Shown: in pieces, positions 19,960 to 30,813 of the stretch
How the letters are laid out: each line of letters opens with the position of its first letter
Position numbering within the stretch: position 1 is the first letter of the stretch
Source of the DNA: Doryteuthis pealeii
Lineage: Eukaryota > Mollusca > Cephalopoda > Myopsida > Loliginidae
NCBI GenBank assembly: GCA_023376005.1
Contig: CM042152.1
Location: 69,200,412-69,264,411, forward strand
Length of the DNA stretch: 64,000 nt
Direction of reading: 5' to 3'
The notes under the pieces: model-generated
Seen by the model: the letters and a program-made list of their open reading frames with translations, nothing else
The model's database searches: none
Told to the model about the DNA's origin: nothing
Position numbers and translations under genes: made by a program

Positions 19960-20900
19960 TTCGTAGGCATGTAGCGATTCTGCCCCTGTTTGGTCCAGAA
20001 GAGTTATCTTCCCTTGCTACAGGTTTTCTTCCGCTTGGGCCATGGTATTCAGTCGGCTAACCGCGAAATTTGAGTTCTCTTTCTTCGGGACAGTCAAACA
20101 CGGGGGTTAGACGCTTATCTCTACCTGTATGTGGGGGCCTTTGCTCCCCAGCCTGCTATAAGTAAGTGACATTTCTTCAAGAACTCTTCATTACTTCTGT
20201 AGGACAAAATCCTACTTTCTTTATACACGTTTGTATACTTGTTAACTATGTATTCTTGTCTTGCATGTGTTTCTCCGTCACTCGCAGAATAGATATTGTT
20301 ATTATTCTACAACTTTGTCGGAACATTTTATGTACACTCATGTACCCACGCTGGAAGGTTACTTTAAACCTTCCAACTTTAATATAGGAACGTTACATCT
20401 TATAGGCATATGTTATATACCCTTCTAACATATCTTGGTATCTTTAACATATCTTCACATCTACGTAAATCAATCATTAATAGTGTAAGGTTCAAAGTTA
20501 TAATAAGTTGAACAAAACAACTCCGACAAGGACTTTACTACAAGCATATGAAAATGATACATATAACAGAAATACAATGAAGATATAAAAAAGGACACAT
20601 TCATGAATAGAGATACAATAAGGAGGTATACAAGAGATACCTAAATGTACATATAGAAGTAAAGGATAATCCTTAAAGCAATGTCACTTACTAAAGTTGT
20701 GTTGGGGGTTGAAGCCCCCACCTGAGAAGGGTGTAGACATAAATGTCTAACCCATGTGTGTGAGGTGCCGCAGAAGAAGAAGAGAATTCGAATCTGGCGC
20801 CTGAATGCTTAAATAGCGAAACTCCTGGAGATGAAAAACGGTAACCCAGAGGGAAGATAACTCTTCCAAGCAAAAGTAAGAAATCCCACAATAGCTAGAA
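19960..20900. repeat. inverted repeat, arms of about 200 bp
   Basis: The segment around 19,970-20,180 is the diverged complement of 20,680-20,890 (for example AGTTATCTTCCCT against AGGGAAGATAACT). The middle (20,180-20,680) has no recognised feature. It may be a foldback transposon. Confidence 0.6.
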
Positions 20901-20934
20901 GACTACAAACCCGGCAAAAACAACACAACATAAC

Positions 20935-20985
<51 letters not shown>

Positions 20986-20996
20986 GGGGGGGGAGG
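20935..20996. repeat. (TA)n microsatellite
   Basis: This TA run is broken once near 20,960 and followed by a short G-rich stretch. Confidence 0.9.
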
Positions 20997-21306
20997 GTGC
21001 GCGTATAAAATAGTTATACAAATAATACTACTCTCGTTTTTAAACATCGGTATTTATATGGAATACGTCACATCTTTTCAACATCTCCTCGTGGGCCAAT
21101 AACGTCTTCGCTTTTCGACTGCATGTGTTCCTATCACATTGATTTTCGCTTTCGCGTGTACCAATCACGTCATCAACATTCAATTGTAAACGCTAATCAA
21201 CGAACGGTAACGAACCTTTTCTACACATTTTCGAAACTCAACGCATTCAAAACATCCATCATCTTTTCACTACATAAATCCTTTTTTTCTCCTTGACTAA
21301 TTTCAT

Positions 21307-21355
21307 TGTTCTGAAGAAGGTTTCCTTTATGAACCGAAATGTTCGAACGTCGACA
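21307..21355 (+). ncRNA. hammerhead ribozyme motif
   Basis: The core boxes are CTGAAGA (21,311-21,317) and GAAA (21,336-21,339). Stem II is GGTT/AACC after one extra A. Stem III is the palindrome-like TGTTCGAACG, then TC with cleavage predicted after 21,351. Stem I is TGTT/GACA with one G-U pair. The extra base between CTGAAGA and stem II recurs in the copies at 22,796, 25,062 and 40,674, so it may be a feature of this subgroup. Confidence 0.6.
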
Positions 21356-21504
21356 CTACGACTAATAAATTTCTATCCATTGTAACATCCCATGTTTGTA
21401 CTACATTTTGCCCATACCATAGGTGGTATATAATGGAAGAGCGCGACAGACAAAGTAGAGACGAGATGAGGGGCTCTTACTTGTTACCTCGGCCGCCATA
21501 TTCT

Positions 21505-21507
<3 letters not shown>

Positions 21508-21548
<41 letters not shown>

Positions 21549-21568
21549 ATATATATATATATATATGA
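21508..21568. repeat. (CT)n then (TA)n microsatellites
   Basis: About 40 bp of CT repeat is followed by about 20 bp of TA repeat that abuts the 3' end of SINE-A. Confidence 0.9.
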
Positions 21569-21569
21569 A

Positions 21570-21862
21570 GTAGTCAAACAATGTGTTTGAAATGGCAAAA
21601 GCCGACAATTTGTAGGAGATTATGTGCTTAATTAAAGTCATACCTAATTTTGTTAATTAATTAATTATAACTAAATGAATTAGGCGTGCATATCGGTTTA
21701 AATGTAAAGCGTAACCAAATCGAGAAAAAGTCATCTCTGTATGTACATTTCAGCACACTAGGCCTCATCAGCAGAGCTATAGACAGGATAGTGCTTTGTG
21801 CGTGATTCGAACCCTACTTGTCAGGCTGACAGGCTGACATTCTAACCACTACACTAGCTAGC
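21570..21862 (-). mobile_element. SINE-A, full copy
   Basis: Minus-strand order: box A TAGTGTAGTGG (21,846-21,856), exact box B GGTTCGAATC (21,804-21,813), hammerhead (21,735-21,776), then the tail with ACGCCTAATTCATT and its 3' end at the TA tract. It is more diverged in stem II than the copy at 7,261 but has a better-paired stem I. Confidence 0.8.
21735..21776 (-). ncRNA. hammerhead ribozyme in SINE-A, stem II decayed
   Basis: CTGATGA and GAAA are intact, and stem III is TGTACA followed by TA. Stem I is CTCTG/CAGAG, five perfect pairs. Stem II has mutated from GGCCT/AGGCC to GGCC-TAGT-GTGCT with about three pairs left, so cleavage may be weak. Confidence 0.7.
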
Positions 21863-21922
21863 TTCCCCAGCCACTTGCAGGAAGAAACAAAGATTGTTAA
21901 AGGGACAACCTCTCTTGCTGTT

Positions 21923-21925
<3 letters not shown>

Positions 21926-22006
<81 letters not shown>

Positions 22007-22010
22007 TATA
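21926..22010. repeat. (TA)n microsatellite
   Basis: A TA run of about 75 bp with a short imperfect end. Confidence 0.9.
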
Positions 22011-22734
22011 CTAAAGCTGGCTAATCAACCTTTACCTCCTAAAAGCTTTTTTTTTTCTGTTTAGTTTAATTATACAAAAGTTATATATAATTATTCCTTA
22101 GTTTTAGGGATTAAATAATGTTTGAAAAAATTCCATTTTAATTGGTTCTAATTAGTCGTAATTTGCAATGAAGTCAAAAACTGACCCGTCCCTGTCTTTA
22201 CATTCTGCATATCACTCTTTTCCTCTCTATTTATCTTTTGATTGCGAGTGAAGGGGAGATGGGAGAGTGATTAACAGAGACTTTTAACAACACACAGCAG
22301 CGAAAAACCAGCACGTAATAAAATTCCATGATCTATTTCAATTTAAATTAGGTCAAACTAGTTATACCCAATTCGTTAAAACATCCTTTTTTTTTACCCC
22401 AATTCTGACCCCATCGTTTGAAAAAAAAATTACCAAAAATCTGGGAATTATCCGATTTTAATGAAATTTTCAATGTTGATTTAGCAATATATAAATTTTA
22501 TAATGCATCAGTTATTTTATTTCAAAACTTTCTGATTTTTTCAGGTCACTTAACTTTGACCCCTCTTTTTGGGGGGCGCGAAATATCGGTGTGGTATATA
22601 TGTAATTGAGTACTATTTTCTGCATAAATAAAGACAAAAGACCGAAAGCGTGAAAATAATTTTTTTTAAAAAAAGAATCTGCACGGATATTAAATAAGTA
22701 TCGAAAAATAAAATGAAAATAAAAACTAAAAACA

Positions 22735-23125
22735 TAATTTCTGGAGTATTATTTGTATTATTCGGACTATTGTCCTCATCTTCATTGTTATCTGTACAAC
22801 GTTTCGGGCGATGTGCCCTCCGGCCTTCTTCAGGTATTTCTTGTCGGACTCGGGAACCTTCAATGACTTGGAAACCATCTCGGACTCAGAAACCTTCTTG
22901 TCGTAATCGGGAGCCATCACGGAACTTTGAACCTAACCCTTTATTCAGTCCACGGGGGTATCCTGTTCTCATTCCGCTAATCATAGCTGGGGTACAGGTG
23001 TTAAGCTGTGTTCATTATTATTCTATGTTACAGCTGCCCCTGGCCAGGATTGAACCTGCAGTCTAGAGATAACTGTCACTTAGAACTATCTTAACCTAAC
23101 TCCTTTATCCACTAGGCTGTGTCCA
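22735..23125 (-). mobile_element. SINE-J: tRNA head, core, hammerhead-like motif, tail
   Basis: On the minus strand it has a box A-like CAGCCTAGTGG near 23,107-23,117, exact box B GGTTCAATCC (about 23,047-23,056), a core of repeated GACTC/GGAACC motifs, the hammerhead-like motif at 22,795-22,836, and a tail ending ACAAATAAT. A second copy is at 51,175-51,540 and an inverted fragment at 56,418-56,580. Confidence 0.75.
22795..22836 (-). ncRNA. hammerhead-like motif in SINE-J
   Basis: The core boxes CTGAAGA and GAAA are intact. Stem II is imperfect here (GGCC against GCCC); the other copies point to an ancestral GGCC/GGCC. Stem III is a two-pair CG and cleavage would follow TT. Stem I is TAC/GTA, which is CAC/GTG in the copy at 51,175, a compensatory change. 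It is weaker than the SINE-A motif. Confidence 0.5.
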
Positions 23126-23446
23126 ATTGGACAATCCAGTGTGATTTTTTTTTTTCAATCGCAAATGTTACAATTTTTTTATTATTTTGTAAAAACAGAT
23201 TTAAAGTAGCGTCTTGGCAGACATCTTGATCGAAATTGACCGAAAAAAATCGTTTTAGATATATCAAAAGTAAATTACATGTGTAATATCATTTTGCTTT
23301 TTTTTTTTTTTTACTGGTGCTCATTATGTTACTACTTTTCGACTTAGACAAAAATTTGACCTTAAATAATCGGTTTAATAAATTTTAATTTCATAAAATG
23401 AAAAGCAAATGATATTTTGGCAGACCCTACTTTTTTCCCTAATCCC

Positions 23447-23454
<8 letters not shown>

Positions 23455-23482
<28 letters not shown>

Positions 23483-23582
23483 GGGCGGGGGCAGCACCAG
23501 AGGGGAGAAGAAAAAAAGGTTCCGCGCACCCGTTATCCTCCTCTTTTATACGTCTCGTCATATATATATATATATATATATA
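23455..23582. repeat. two (TA)n tracts
   Basis: TA tracts at about 23,450-23,479 and 23,560-23,582 frame a GC-richer 80-bp segment with no recognised feature. Confidence 0.85.
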
Positions 23583-23586
23583 AGTT

Positions 23587-23624
23587 AAACCTAATAGTTT
23601 CACTTAGTAGCTCATCAGGGTAAG
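23587..23624 (-). ncRNA. hammerhead motif, stem III decayed (family H)
   Basis: CTGATGA and GAAA are intact on the minus strand. Stem II is GCT/AGT with an ACTA loop, and stem I is ACC/GGT. The palindromic CTCGAG of the family is reduced to CTAT, so it is probably inactive. Neighbouring sequence (TTGCTCTAC...ATCGAGCAC) places it in family H. Confidence 0.5.
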
Positions 23625-23871
23625 AATCTTATTATTTGCTCTACTTAAGTATCGAGCACTTTTTACATTTTAGCTTTAGACAATCCAGGTGTTAAGTGTT
23701 ATAGTGTTAATCGATTATTTTTGGTTGCTACGACCCCCTTGGTCTTTTCTTTTTAAAATTTTTTACCAAGTTTGGTAGTATATTTTTACTATCAAACTAT
23801 TTGCCGGGATTTGTGCTTACCGGGAGGGTTTACTAATAAAATTCTAATTATATATATAATGATACATGATA

Positions 23872-23912
23872 ATAACCTACTCGAGTTTCACTATAAAGAT
23901 CTTCAGGGTTAA
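23872..23912 (-). ncRNA. hammerhead ribozyme motif (family H)
   Basis: The minus strand has CTGAAGA, GAAA, palindromic CTCGAG and TA, as at 1,064. Stem I is AACC/GGTT. Stem II is reduced to about two pairs. The plus-strand partner at 23,979-24,019 has CTGATGG in place of the core box and is a relic. Confidence 0.6.
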
Positions 23913-24175
23913 ATCCACTGGATTAATCAAGATATTGATTAATTGCAGTTGATTGCACGTGTGTATTTTTTTGCGGATTTAATCCTGATGGTTCTTATGG
24001 TGAAACTCGAGTAGGTTATTACCGTGTACCTTTATGATAATAAATTTGCTCTACCGACGTATTGAGCACTTTATATTTGTTATATCGCTGCCTTATCATT
24101 GGGAATCTTGCATCAACTAACCATTGTGACCTGTTTCACCGGTAAGTCACCTTTTTCACAAATACCATATATATA
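23872..24175. mobile_element. Family H foldback element
   Basis: Its arms (TAACCTACTCGAGTTTCAC and complement) enclose about 150 bp, followed by the family H 3' segment (GCTCTACCGACGTATTGAGC, CACCGGTAAGTCAC) and a short TA run. The 3' segment alone recurs at 41,883-42,045. Confidence 0.7.
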
Positions 24176-24420
24176 TTTATTGTTATTTATTGAAATATTC
24201 AATGGATATAAAGTGTCTTCTTTAATCTTTAATAGCTGAATTGGGCTACTACAGAAGGTTCAACGGAACAATGTGGAGAGTATATAGGTAAGTGTTTCTT
24301 AATATGCTATATCTAATTAATATACTACATCTAATAATCGATCCGAATTATTTAAATGATATATAGAAACGTTTGTATAAAAGTGACAAGTATCTCAACA
24401 ATACACAAATACATGTTTTT

Positions 24421-24640
24421 TGGAGGATATGTGCTTAATTGAAGTCATACCTAATTCTGAAAGTTAATTAGTTAATGATTAATGAATTTAGGCGGGCATT
24501 ATGTTCAAATGTAAGGCTAAACAAATCGAAAAATAGCCTTACATTTGAACATATATGCCCGCCTAAATTCATTAATTATTAACTAATTAACTTTCAGAAT
24601 TAGGCATGACTTCAATTAAGTACATATCCTCCAAAAATTG
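24421..24640. mobile_element. SINE-A inverted dimer
   Basis: The SINE-A tail segments lie in opposite orientation and meet near 24,528, with their 5' sides joined at the centre (GTAAGGCTA/TAGCCTTAC). The right arm continues to the 3' end of the tail (about 24,690). Neither arm keeps the ribozyme. Confidence 0.75.
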
Positions 24641-24989
24641 TCGGCTTAAAGCCATATGAAAAATAAACACATTTGTTTGTTTACTTAACCTCATAAATAC
24701 ATGTATATATGGTGGAATCTCCTATCGTAAACGATAAATGAGAGTCAGCAGTGAATGATTTGTTTCTTCCCATGGTGTGCATGATATCAAGAAGACATTT
24801 TATTTGTGTTTCTCGATGTGATACTCGCCAAACCTTGCCGCGAGCTACGAACCCACTGTGACAGATGAAATTTTCTAAGGCGGGGTTAGATGTTTTTGCT
24901 TTAGAGTTTGACGGAGCTGATCACGATGTTTCAATCTACTTTCTTCAAAGCCCTTTAATTTAGTTAAGAGTAAGGAAATGAATCCGACG

Positions 24990-25293
24990 GTATATGGATA
25001 GATAAAAGGATATGAAAACACACAATACTGTTAAAATGAAAATATTTTATATCATATTCATAGCTAATATTGGACAATATTTCGATTTATAAAAATCATC
25101 TTCAGAGCTTATTTTTAATCCGAACTCATCAAGAGAGAATTTTTCCTTATAAAATATTTTTCTTTCTCTCTCGATGAGTCCGGATTAAAAACAAGCTTTG
25201 AAGATGTTTTTTATAAATCGATATTTGTTCAATATTAGCTATGAATATGATAGATAATATTTTCATTTTAACAGCATTGTGTGTTTTCATATC

Positions 25294-25296
<3 letters not shown>
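24990..25296. mobile_element. foldback element with hammerhead
   Basis: Arms of about 140 bp are inverted around 25,148 (outer ends AAAGGATATGAAAACACACAA and complement). The left arm holds an intact hammerhead motif. The right arm has mutated core boxes (CTTTGAAGA, GATA). A TA then GA microsatellite follows at 25,297-25,377. Confidence 0.75.
25062..25109 (-). ncRNA. hammerhead ribozyme motif
   Basis: The minus strand has CTGAAGA, one extra T, stem II GATTT/AAATC with a TTAT loop, GAAA, stem III TATTG/CAATA with a TC loop, then TT. Stem I is AGCT/AGCT. Stem III is longer than in the other copies, so a single molecule could fold. Confidence 0.7.
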
Positions 25297-25382
<86 letters not shown>

Positions 25383-25383
25383 A
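25297..25383. repeat. (TA)n-(GA)n microsatellite
   Basis: About 44 bp of TA is followed by about 36 bp of GA and a short G run. Confidence 0.95.
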
Positions 25384-25634
25384 GCTGATTTCGGTGTTTC
25401 AATCTATTTTCTTCAGAGCTCTTTAATCTAGCGAAACATGTCTTACGCCATTCTTTCCGATTGGATGCTAGATTTTCCCAAACCCTCAGGTTAATATTGA
25501 GGCGTTCATGATTATATGCACTAACATTGATAATTCCTATGGACATACACGTACACATAAACAACTGCACACACATCTATACATCAAAGTATACAATTCG
25601 ATCACTTCATTCTAATCAATTATCAATGAATTTA

Positions 25635-25699
25635 ATTCAAATTTCGCTTAAAAATTGACCTTGTGCCGTATCTTGCTCGTGGTGGATAGGTTGGATAGA
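25635..25699 (+). mobile_element. SINE-B 3' fragment
   Basis: Only the tail block (CGCTTAAAAATTGACCTTGTG ... GGTTGG type) is present. Confidence 0.65.
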
Positions 25700-25944
25700 T
25701 ATATACATAATCTAAAAAAGGCGTGACTAAATGACATAAGGCATATTCACCAAGTTCTGTTTTTAATGAACCTTGATTAAAGGGAGGTAACTTTGGGTTA
25801 TATGGCAAGGGATGTAACTCTGTTTTACTTTATTAAAATGTCTGTCACGAGGCTTCATTAAGGTGAAATGATTTTAGGTTAGCCACGAAGGAAAATAACA
25901 ATGGCTTACGTTTGCTTCGGCCTCTGGACGATTATTATTATTAA

Positions 25945-26215
25945 GTAATATTAACAGCGTTGATCCCAGGGGGCTATCCGCCCCCAGCAATACCTGCCCC
26001 CTTTGATTTGAAGGTACAGGGCTGGGTACCTTCAGTGCATGAGGCGCCCCCCCTAGAGGGGGAATGCCGACGGGATCCATGCATTTTTTGTGTATACCAC
26101 CCATGAGCTTCGGCTTGTGGGTGGGCTCACATAAAAATGCCCTTGTGTCAAGCCTGCATCAGTGGGGTGTATGGCAAATATCTACATTGGAATGATGATT
26201 ATACAGTCCGTACAG
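25945..26215 (+). mobile_element. Family F repeat
   Basis: It is nearly identical over its 3' two thirds to the minus-strand copy at 38,035-38,310 (for example GGGGGAATGCCGACGGGATCC), which suggests recent copying. Confidence 0.7.
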
Positions 26216-26298
26216 TTATAAAAAAATTAATTTGCATATAGCCTATGTGGACACCTTGTATATACTCTAACATTGATACATTCTAATGACATACATAT

Positions 26299-26645
26299 TA
26301 GGGTAGGTCGATTTTAAATTTTTTTTAGATTATCAAATTACATGAAACCCTGAAAGTTGTGTATTGGTCTATTAAGAACTAATACCAAAAATTAGATCTT
26401 GAACTTGTACCAACTTTTAAGGAAATAGCATCAAAGATCGTAGACAAAAATGCAATGAAAAATCATCGGTTTTGCCACATTTGGGAAAAGAATTGGTGAA
26501 CAAAAATCTAACAAATTCAGTATTTAAACTAGGGAATGTTGTCATTTTATTTCATCAAAATGAAATTAAATGACGAAATTGTAACTTAAGTTCAAATTAG
26601 AAATATGCCTCCCTCTCCATTAATGAAAAACCGACGATTTTTCTT
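26299..26645 (+). mobile_element. Family L (hAT-type MITE), truncated
   Basis: It starts with TAGGGTAGGTCGATTTT. The opposite terminus is missing. Confidence 0.6.
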
Positions 26646-26696
26646 CTTTATTATTAATTTTCCCTATTGAAGCAAACGGAAAAGCCATTAAAAAAA

Positions 26697-27205
26697 CTAA
26701 ACTTTCGGGCTGACTTCTGATTTAGGTCGGAAAATTAAAACGGAAAGTTTTTTTGGTGGTAAATGACAGTTATAATTAACATTTTAACATTTTGCGAATT
26801 GGGTTACGGTTTTAGGGGATTAAGGTTGTTTTTAATTACGTATTGCTTTTAAAAAAATAAACAACAACAACAACAACAAAAATTACTATATATTTAATGT
26901 TGAAAAATATTTTTTTAAACTAAGTTTAATTGAAATTATACATTGCAATATTAACACAAACAACTGTCTCAATAATAGATTCAATAATTAATTTCAATGG
27001 TTAATTAAATGTATAATAATTTGGGGTTTTTGTTGTTTATTTTTTTAAGCAATACATAATTAAAAACAACCTTAATCCCCTAAAACCGTGACCCAATTCG
27101 CAAAATGTTAATTCATAGATTGTAGTTAAACTGTCATTGGGTACCACCAAAAAACTTTCCGTTTTAATTTTCCAACCTAAATCAGAAGTCAGCCAATTTT
27201 CGTTA
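26697..27205. mobile_element. long-TIR element upstream of the PGRP exons
   Basis: Inverted arms of about 180 bp (outer AACTTTCGGGCTGACTTCTG against CAGAAGTCAGCCAATTTTCG) surround an AT-rich middle with a (CAA)n tract. There is no coding frame. It is probably a MITE of unassigned superfamily. Confidence 0.7.
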
Positions 27206-27496
27206 TGTTTTTTAATTAAAAAAATAATAATACTGAATTGTATAAAAACATAATAGAATACAATGTAATGAATTATGTGTTGTAATATTTTTAATGTTTA
27301 TTTTTTCACAAATAATATTTTTCTTTAGCGTGACAAATTTGTAAATTTATATGTTTGTTAGTTAGTTTAGTTATTAACATAAGTGTATCTGAAGTTCGTT
27401 TGTACCTCAAAGCAAAAAAATAGATCGAGTGACAAATCGTTGGGACTCTCGGAAGTCAAGATACCATTGAATTTTTGTTTCTTTTGAATTTTTTAG

Positions 27497-27694
27497 GCGA
27501 AGAGTACTACGGCTGCCCCAAAATCATCCAACGTTCCGAGTGGGGTGCCAGGGAAGCGAACGAATCCACACCATTTAAACCATGGAAATTGAAATATGTT
27601 GTGGTACATCATTCAGACACTCCAGAATGTTTCAATAAGAGTTCGTGCATATCCAGAGTGAAGAACATCCAAAATTATCACATGGATGGAAGAA
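27497..27694 (+). CDS. peptidoglycan recognition protein, exon a (5' part of amidase domain)
   Basis: The exon lies between TTTTTTAG and GTAAGA and is read after a two-base split codon. It encodes YYGCPKIIQRSEWGAREA, then VVVHHSDTPEC and RVKNIQNYHMDGR. These are hallmarks of the PGRP (amidase_2, T7 lysozyme-like) family, which binds bacterial peptidoglycan outside the cell. The first His of VVVHH is a zinc ligand in catalytic members, and the two Cys of PECFNKSSC form the family's conserved disulfide. Both introns of the gene are phase 1. With exons b and c this gives at least 227 residues, the usual size of a short PGRP without its signal peptide. No further upstream exon is certain; see 18,985-19,112. 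Insertion of 27,497-30,813 exons into a precursor lacking a signal peptide would be incomplete. Confidence 0.93.
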
Positions 27695-27726
27695 GTAAGA
27701 TTTGCATTTCCCGTTTTATTCTATCA

Positions 27727-28075
27727 GGCTGGTTGGTTGGTTGGTTGGTTGGTTGGATTTTACGGCATGTCAACCCTTGTTGGGTTATTTTATGTCGAAG
27801 ATGTCTTTTTTAAATTCATTCTTGATGGGTATTTAATTTATTTATTCATTTAAACTGATTTTTTAAAACAATCTTAGAGTCATTTTTCTCTACTTATCTC
27901 ATAGATGAAACCATAACAGGTACTACCACAGAGTGGACCTGGAGTAATGGTGATGAAAGGTTACTCCCCACTCCCCCAGAGCTCCAGAACTGGAACCTCA
28001 CTATCAGATTCAATTTAACGTCATACGCAGGACACTAAGAACCATAGCCACTGAAAAGGATTGAGGATTTGCCAA
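27727..28075 (+). mobile_element. Family E repeat in PGRP intron
   Basis: The (GGTT)n start, ATTTTACGGCATGTCAACCC and the GGTACTACCAC block match 47,290-47,600. Confidence 0.7.
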
Positions 28076-28164
28076 AAGAGCAATAGGGCCTGGAGAAATT
28101 ATAAATGAAAAATTATTTGTCTCAGACATTTCACGCAAAGACTTAAAAAAAAAAACTCTACAAA

Positions 28165-28700
28165 TCTTATCATAATAGAGATTCGGTGTATGTAACTACG
28201 TCACTGCTTACGTCACAATACCCTCAGGAATTCCGTGAGTTTATCAATGAGTATCTAATTTAGAGTCATAATCATAATCAAAATAATTAGTGCGTAGAAT
28301 AGATCATATCTCTATGAAAATCTGAATTAGATTTGTCTCAAAACAGGCTCATGTTATTAATGCGTTTAAAATCCTACAATGTATCTTATATATGACTAAG
28401 AAATAAAGGTTTACATAATATATGGTGTGGTTAATTTGCATACTGGTTTTAACAAAACCGCGTTTAATAAATGATTACTTGATGTTATTGATCTCTATTA
28501 TTATTGTTTTATTCTCCAATATATCAAAATCAATCCTATGAATGATTTTTATATAGAAACCAATTAAAATATAATTAAGATAAGTATAATCTTTTTATCT
28601 GCGTTCTTATTTAATTTCGTTTGTTTTACTAATTTAATATATTTCATTTCATCAAAACTTAAATGCTTGTGCCCCGGTGGAGCGCGCATATTCTTGCTAG
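28165..28700 (+). mobile_element. Non-autonomous Helitron in PGRP intron
   Basis: It starts A|TCTTATCATAATAGAG and ends GCTAG|T. The body is colinear with 40,888-41,497. The 3' hairpin is degenerate (GTGCCCCGGTGGAGCGC). It ends 69 bp before exon b. Confidence 0.75.
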
Positions 28701-28769
28701 TTTTGTTGGGTAATTTTTTTTTTTTAAGAAAAGAAAAACGTTCAATGTTTTATCTTAATTTTAATTCAG

Positions 28770-28883
28770 ATTACTCAGACATCGCCTATAATTTTTTGAT
28801 TGGTGGAGAAGGTCTGGTTTTCGCTGGCCGTGGGATTAAAGTTCAAGGAGCCCATACGAAATATTATAACAACGTGGCCATGG
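28770..28883 (+). CDS. peptidoglycan recognition protein, exon b (central amidase domain)
   Basis: The acceptor TTTTAATTCAG and donor GTAAGT are both phase 1. It encodes YSDIAYNFLIGGEGLVFAGR, then GIKVQGAHTKYYNNVAM. The Tyr of YNF matches the catalytic-site Tyr of amidase PGRPs. Joined to exon a, the specificity loop reads GR-N-Y-SDI, where many DAP-type binders have GR-G-W and human Lys-type binders have R-N-F. The Arg of the GRG motif is kept, and the usual following Trp is Ile. Confidence 0.93.
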
Positions 28884-29479
28884 GTAAGTATAGAACTACC
28901 CCCTTCTTAGCATTTACAGGGTATTTCAGAAAAAAAAATGATATCATTCTAATGTATAGATCTTTACTTTTCTTATGATATTGTTCGGGGGGGGGGGTCA
29001 GAATTTAGGTACCGGAAATGTATGCCGAAAAGAAGGGTTCCCTTAATAAAAAGTTGTGATATTCTGAAAAGTACCTGTTACTTATTACTTAACCATAACA
29101 TTTATTATCTAGATGTAGATATAATATTTTTTAAAAATCATTTATATATCTAGATATAAAGTAAAATAATTCATAATAAATTATTTCAATTTTCTTAAAT
29201 GCATGTCACGATGTCAAAAACATGTGACCAAATATTGCAAAACTTTTGACTCATCTTTTATTTCTTTTTTTATGCTTATCTGTGCCGAGATTTGTGTAAA
29301 CTGATCAATATTCAACTGTTGCAAGTTGAATCTGCTCCTAAGAATCCAGACTGTGTAAGTGGTTTATATAGCAGGTTGGGCTATTCTATTATGTGGCATG
29401 GTCAAGTCTATTTCCAGGATTTTGATTGGCTGGTGGTTTCGGTGTTCATATTTGTATCCATATATACTGGACACTTAAC

Positions 29480-30345
29480 CATGTCTTCTCAGTTGCTACA
29501 GAGTGTATTTAGTTTATATTTGGGTTTATTAATTTTTCGTTTAGAAAGTTTTTCTTCATTATCATTTTGTGATTCAGTGTTTTTATTTCCCAGTTCTTCA
29601 TCATTATCATTTTGTGATTCAGGGTTTTTATTTTCCATAGGGTAGTCAAAATAACTGTTTTCTTCTTCATCAAATTGTTGAGGTTCATGAAAAGATACAC
29701 ATCTTATTCTTTTAATTTATTTTCTGTCTACAAAGTAAATAATTTATTTTCTGTCTACAAAGTAAATAAGTAAATAAGATAAGCTGGACTTGTTGGATCA
29801 TATCCAACAAAAATTTCTTGTTGACTCCTTGGGTCCAATTTTGTTTTATTTTGGATATAGGCAAACGCATGTACTACCAAATGTATGCATATTGCTTATG
29901 TCAGGTTTTTGAGATGTAAACATTTCATAGGAAGTTTTTCCAGTTGTTCTATTTCTTATATAAGCTGATGTTCTAAGTGCATAATTCCACAAGTTTTTTT
30001 TGTAATTTAGATTCTATCAATAAACATCTTGCGATTTCAAAGAATGTTCGAAAAGATCTTTCAGCCGCGCCATTTTGGTGTGGTGAATAAGGAGCTGAGA
30101 ATTCTTGTTTTATTTTATTTTTTTACAAGAATATCTTTTAAATTTGTACAAGTAAATTCAAGAGCATTGTCTGTTCTTAATCTTCTAATACATCCATAGG
30201 GTGACATATTAGCTAAAAAAATTTCTGTTGCATCTGCTGCTTCTGATTTATTATTAATCGAGTATTTTATTTGCCTTTTTATCAGCTTTTGTATTTCTGT
30301 ATTGACACATTTTTCCTTGAGTAAAAGTTTTGCAATCAAATTTAT
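29480..30345 (-). pseudogene. Ty1/copia retrotransposon relic (integrase region), in PGRP intron
   Basis: Minus-strand frames, broken by stops and frameshifts, give copia integrase motifs: RRLRTDNALEFTC, then QEFSAPYSPHQNGAAERSFR, then TSAYIRNRTTGKTSYEMF and VSFHEPQQFDEEEN. The order follows the core integrase domain and the linker towards reverse transcriptase. No LTRs or target duplications are identified. It lies antisense to the host gene in intron 2. Confidence 0.85.
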
Positions 30346-30439
30346 TTTATGACTTATTTTAATGTCTAGTCACAGCTTTCATGTGAAGGTGAGTATCCTG
30401 TTTATTCCTCAATCTGTTTTTTATTTTTTTATTTTACAG

Positions 30440-30813
30440 GAATATGCATGATTGGTAACTTTACGACGAAAGCGCCATCTATCAAAGCCCTCACATCTTT
30501 GAAAAAAATGCTATTTTGTTTGCTAGGAGAATTTGATAAGAACTTTGAATTGAAGGGTCATCGAGAGCTGGGCCAAACCAAATGTCCAGGAGATGCTCTT
30601 TACAAAGCTATTAAATATTGCCCCTTTTACGATGACTCTCCAAAATCACCAAGTACATCACCAAGTACATCCACGACTACTACGGCCCCAACTACACCCC
30701 CAACTACACCCCCAACTACACCATCAAGCGCTGGTATTTCAGTTAGTCGGTTCAACTTATTGCTCAGTGTTTTTCTAATTGGAAACTGTCTCGCCCAAAA
30801 TTTGGTACATTAG
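30440..30813 (+). CDS. peptidoglycan recognition protein, exon c (3' amidase domain, Thr/Pro stalk, C-terminal anchor)
   Basis: The exon follows TATTTTACAG in phase 1 and stops at TAG 30,811-30,813. It encodes GICMIGNFTTKAPS, a helix, then LKGHRELGQTKCPGDALY. The His of GHRE and the Cys of TKCPGD complete the zinc site with exon a, so the protein should be an active amidase. After YCPFYDD comes a Ser/Thr/Pro stalk made of repeated PTTP units, then SSAG, a short spacer and the hydrophobic FNLLLSVFLIGNCLA. This suggests a GPI-anchored surface protein; a transmembrane end is the alternative. A GPI-anchored PGRP is reported from the bobtail squid. Confidence 0.93.

Larger units (their letters stand above)
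22365..23425. mobile_element. Family M TIR element, split by SINE-J
   Basis: The left end TATACCCAATTCG and arm CAAAAATCTGGGAATTATCC match M. The right part (23,130-23,425) matches the M segment at 5,640-5,890 and 35,040-35,290. SINE-J fills 22,735-23,125. Confidence 0.6.
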
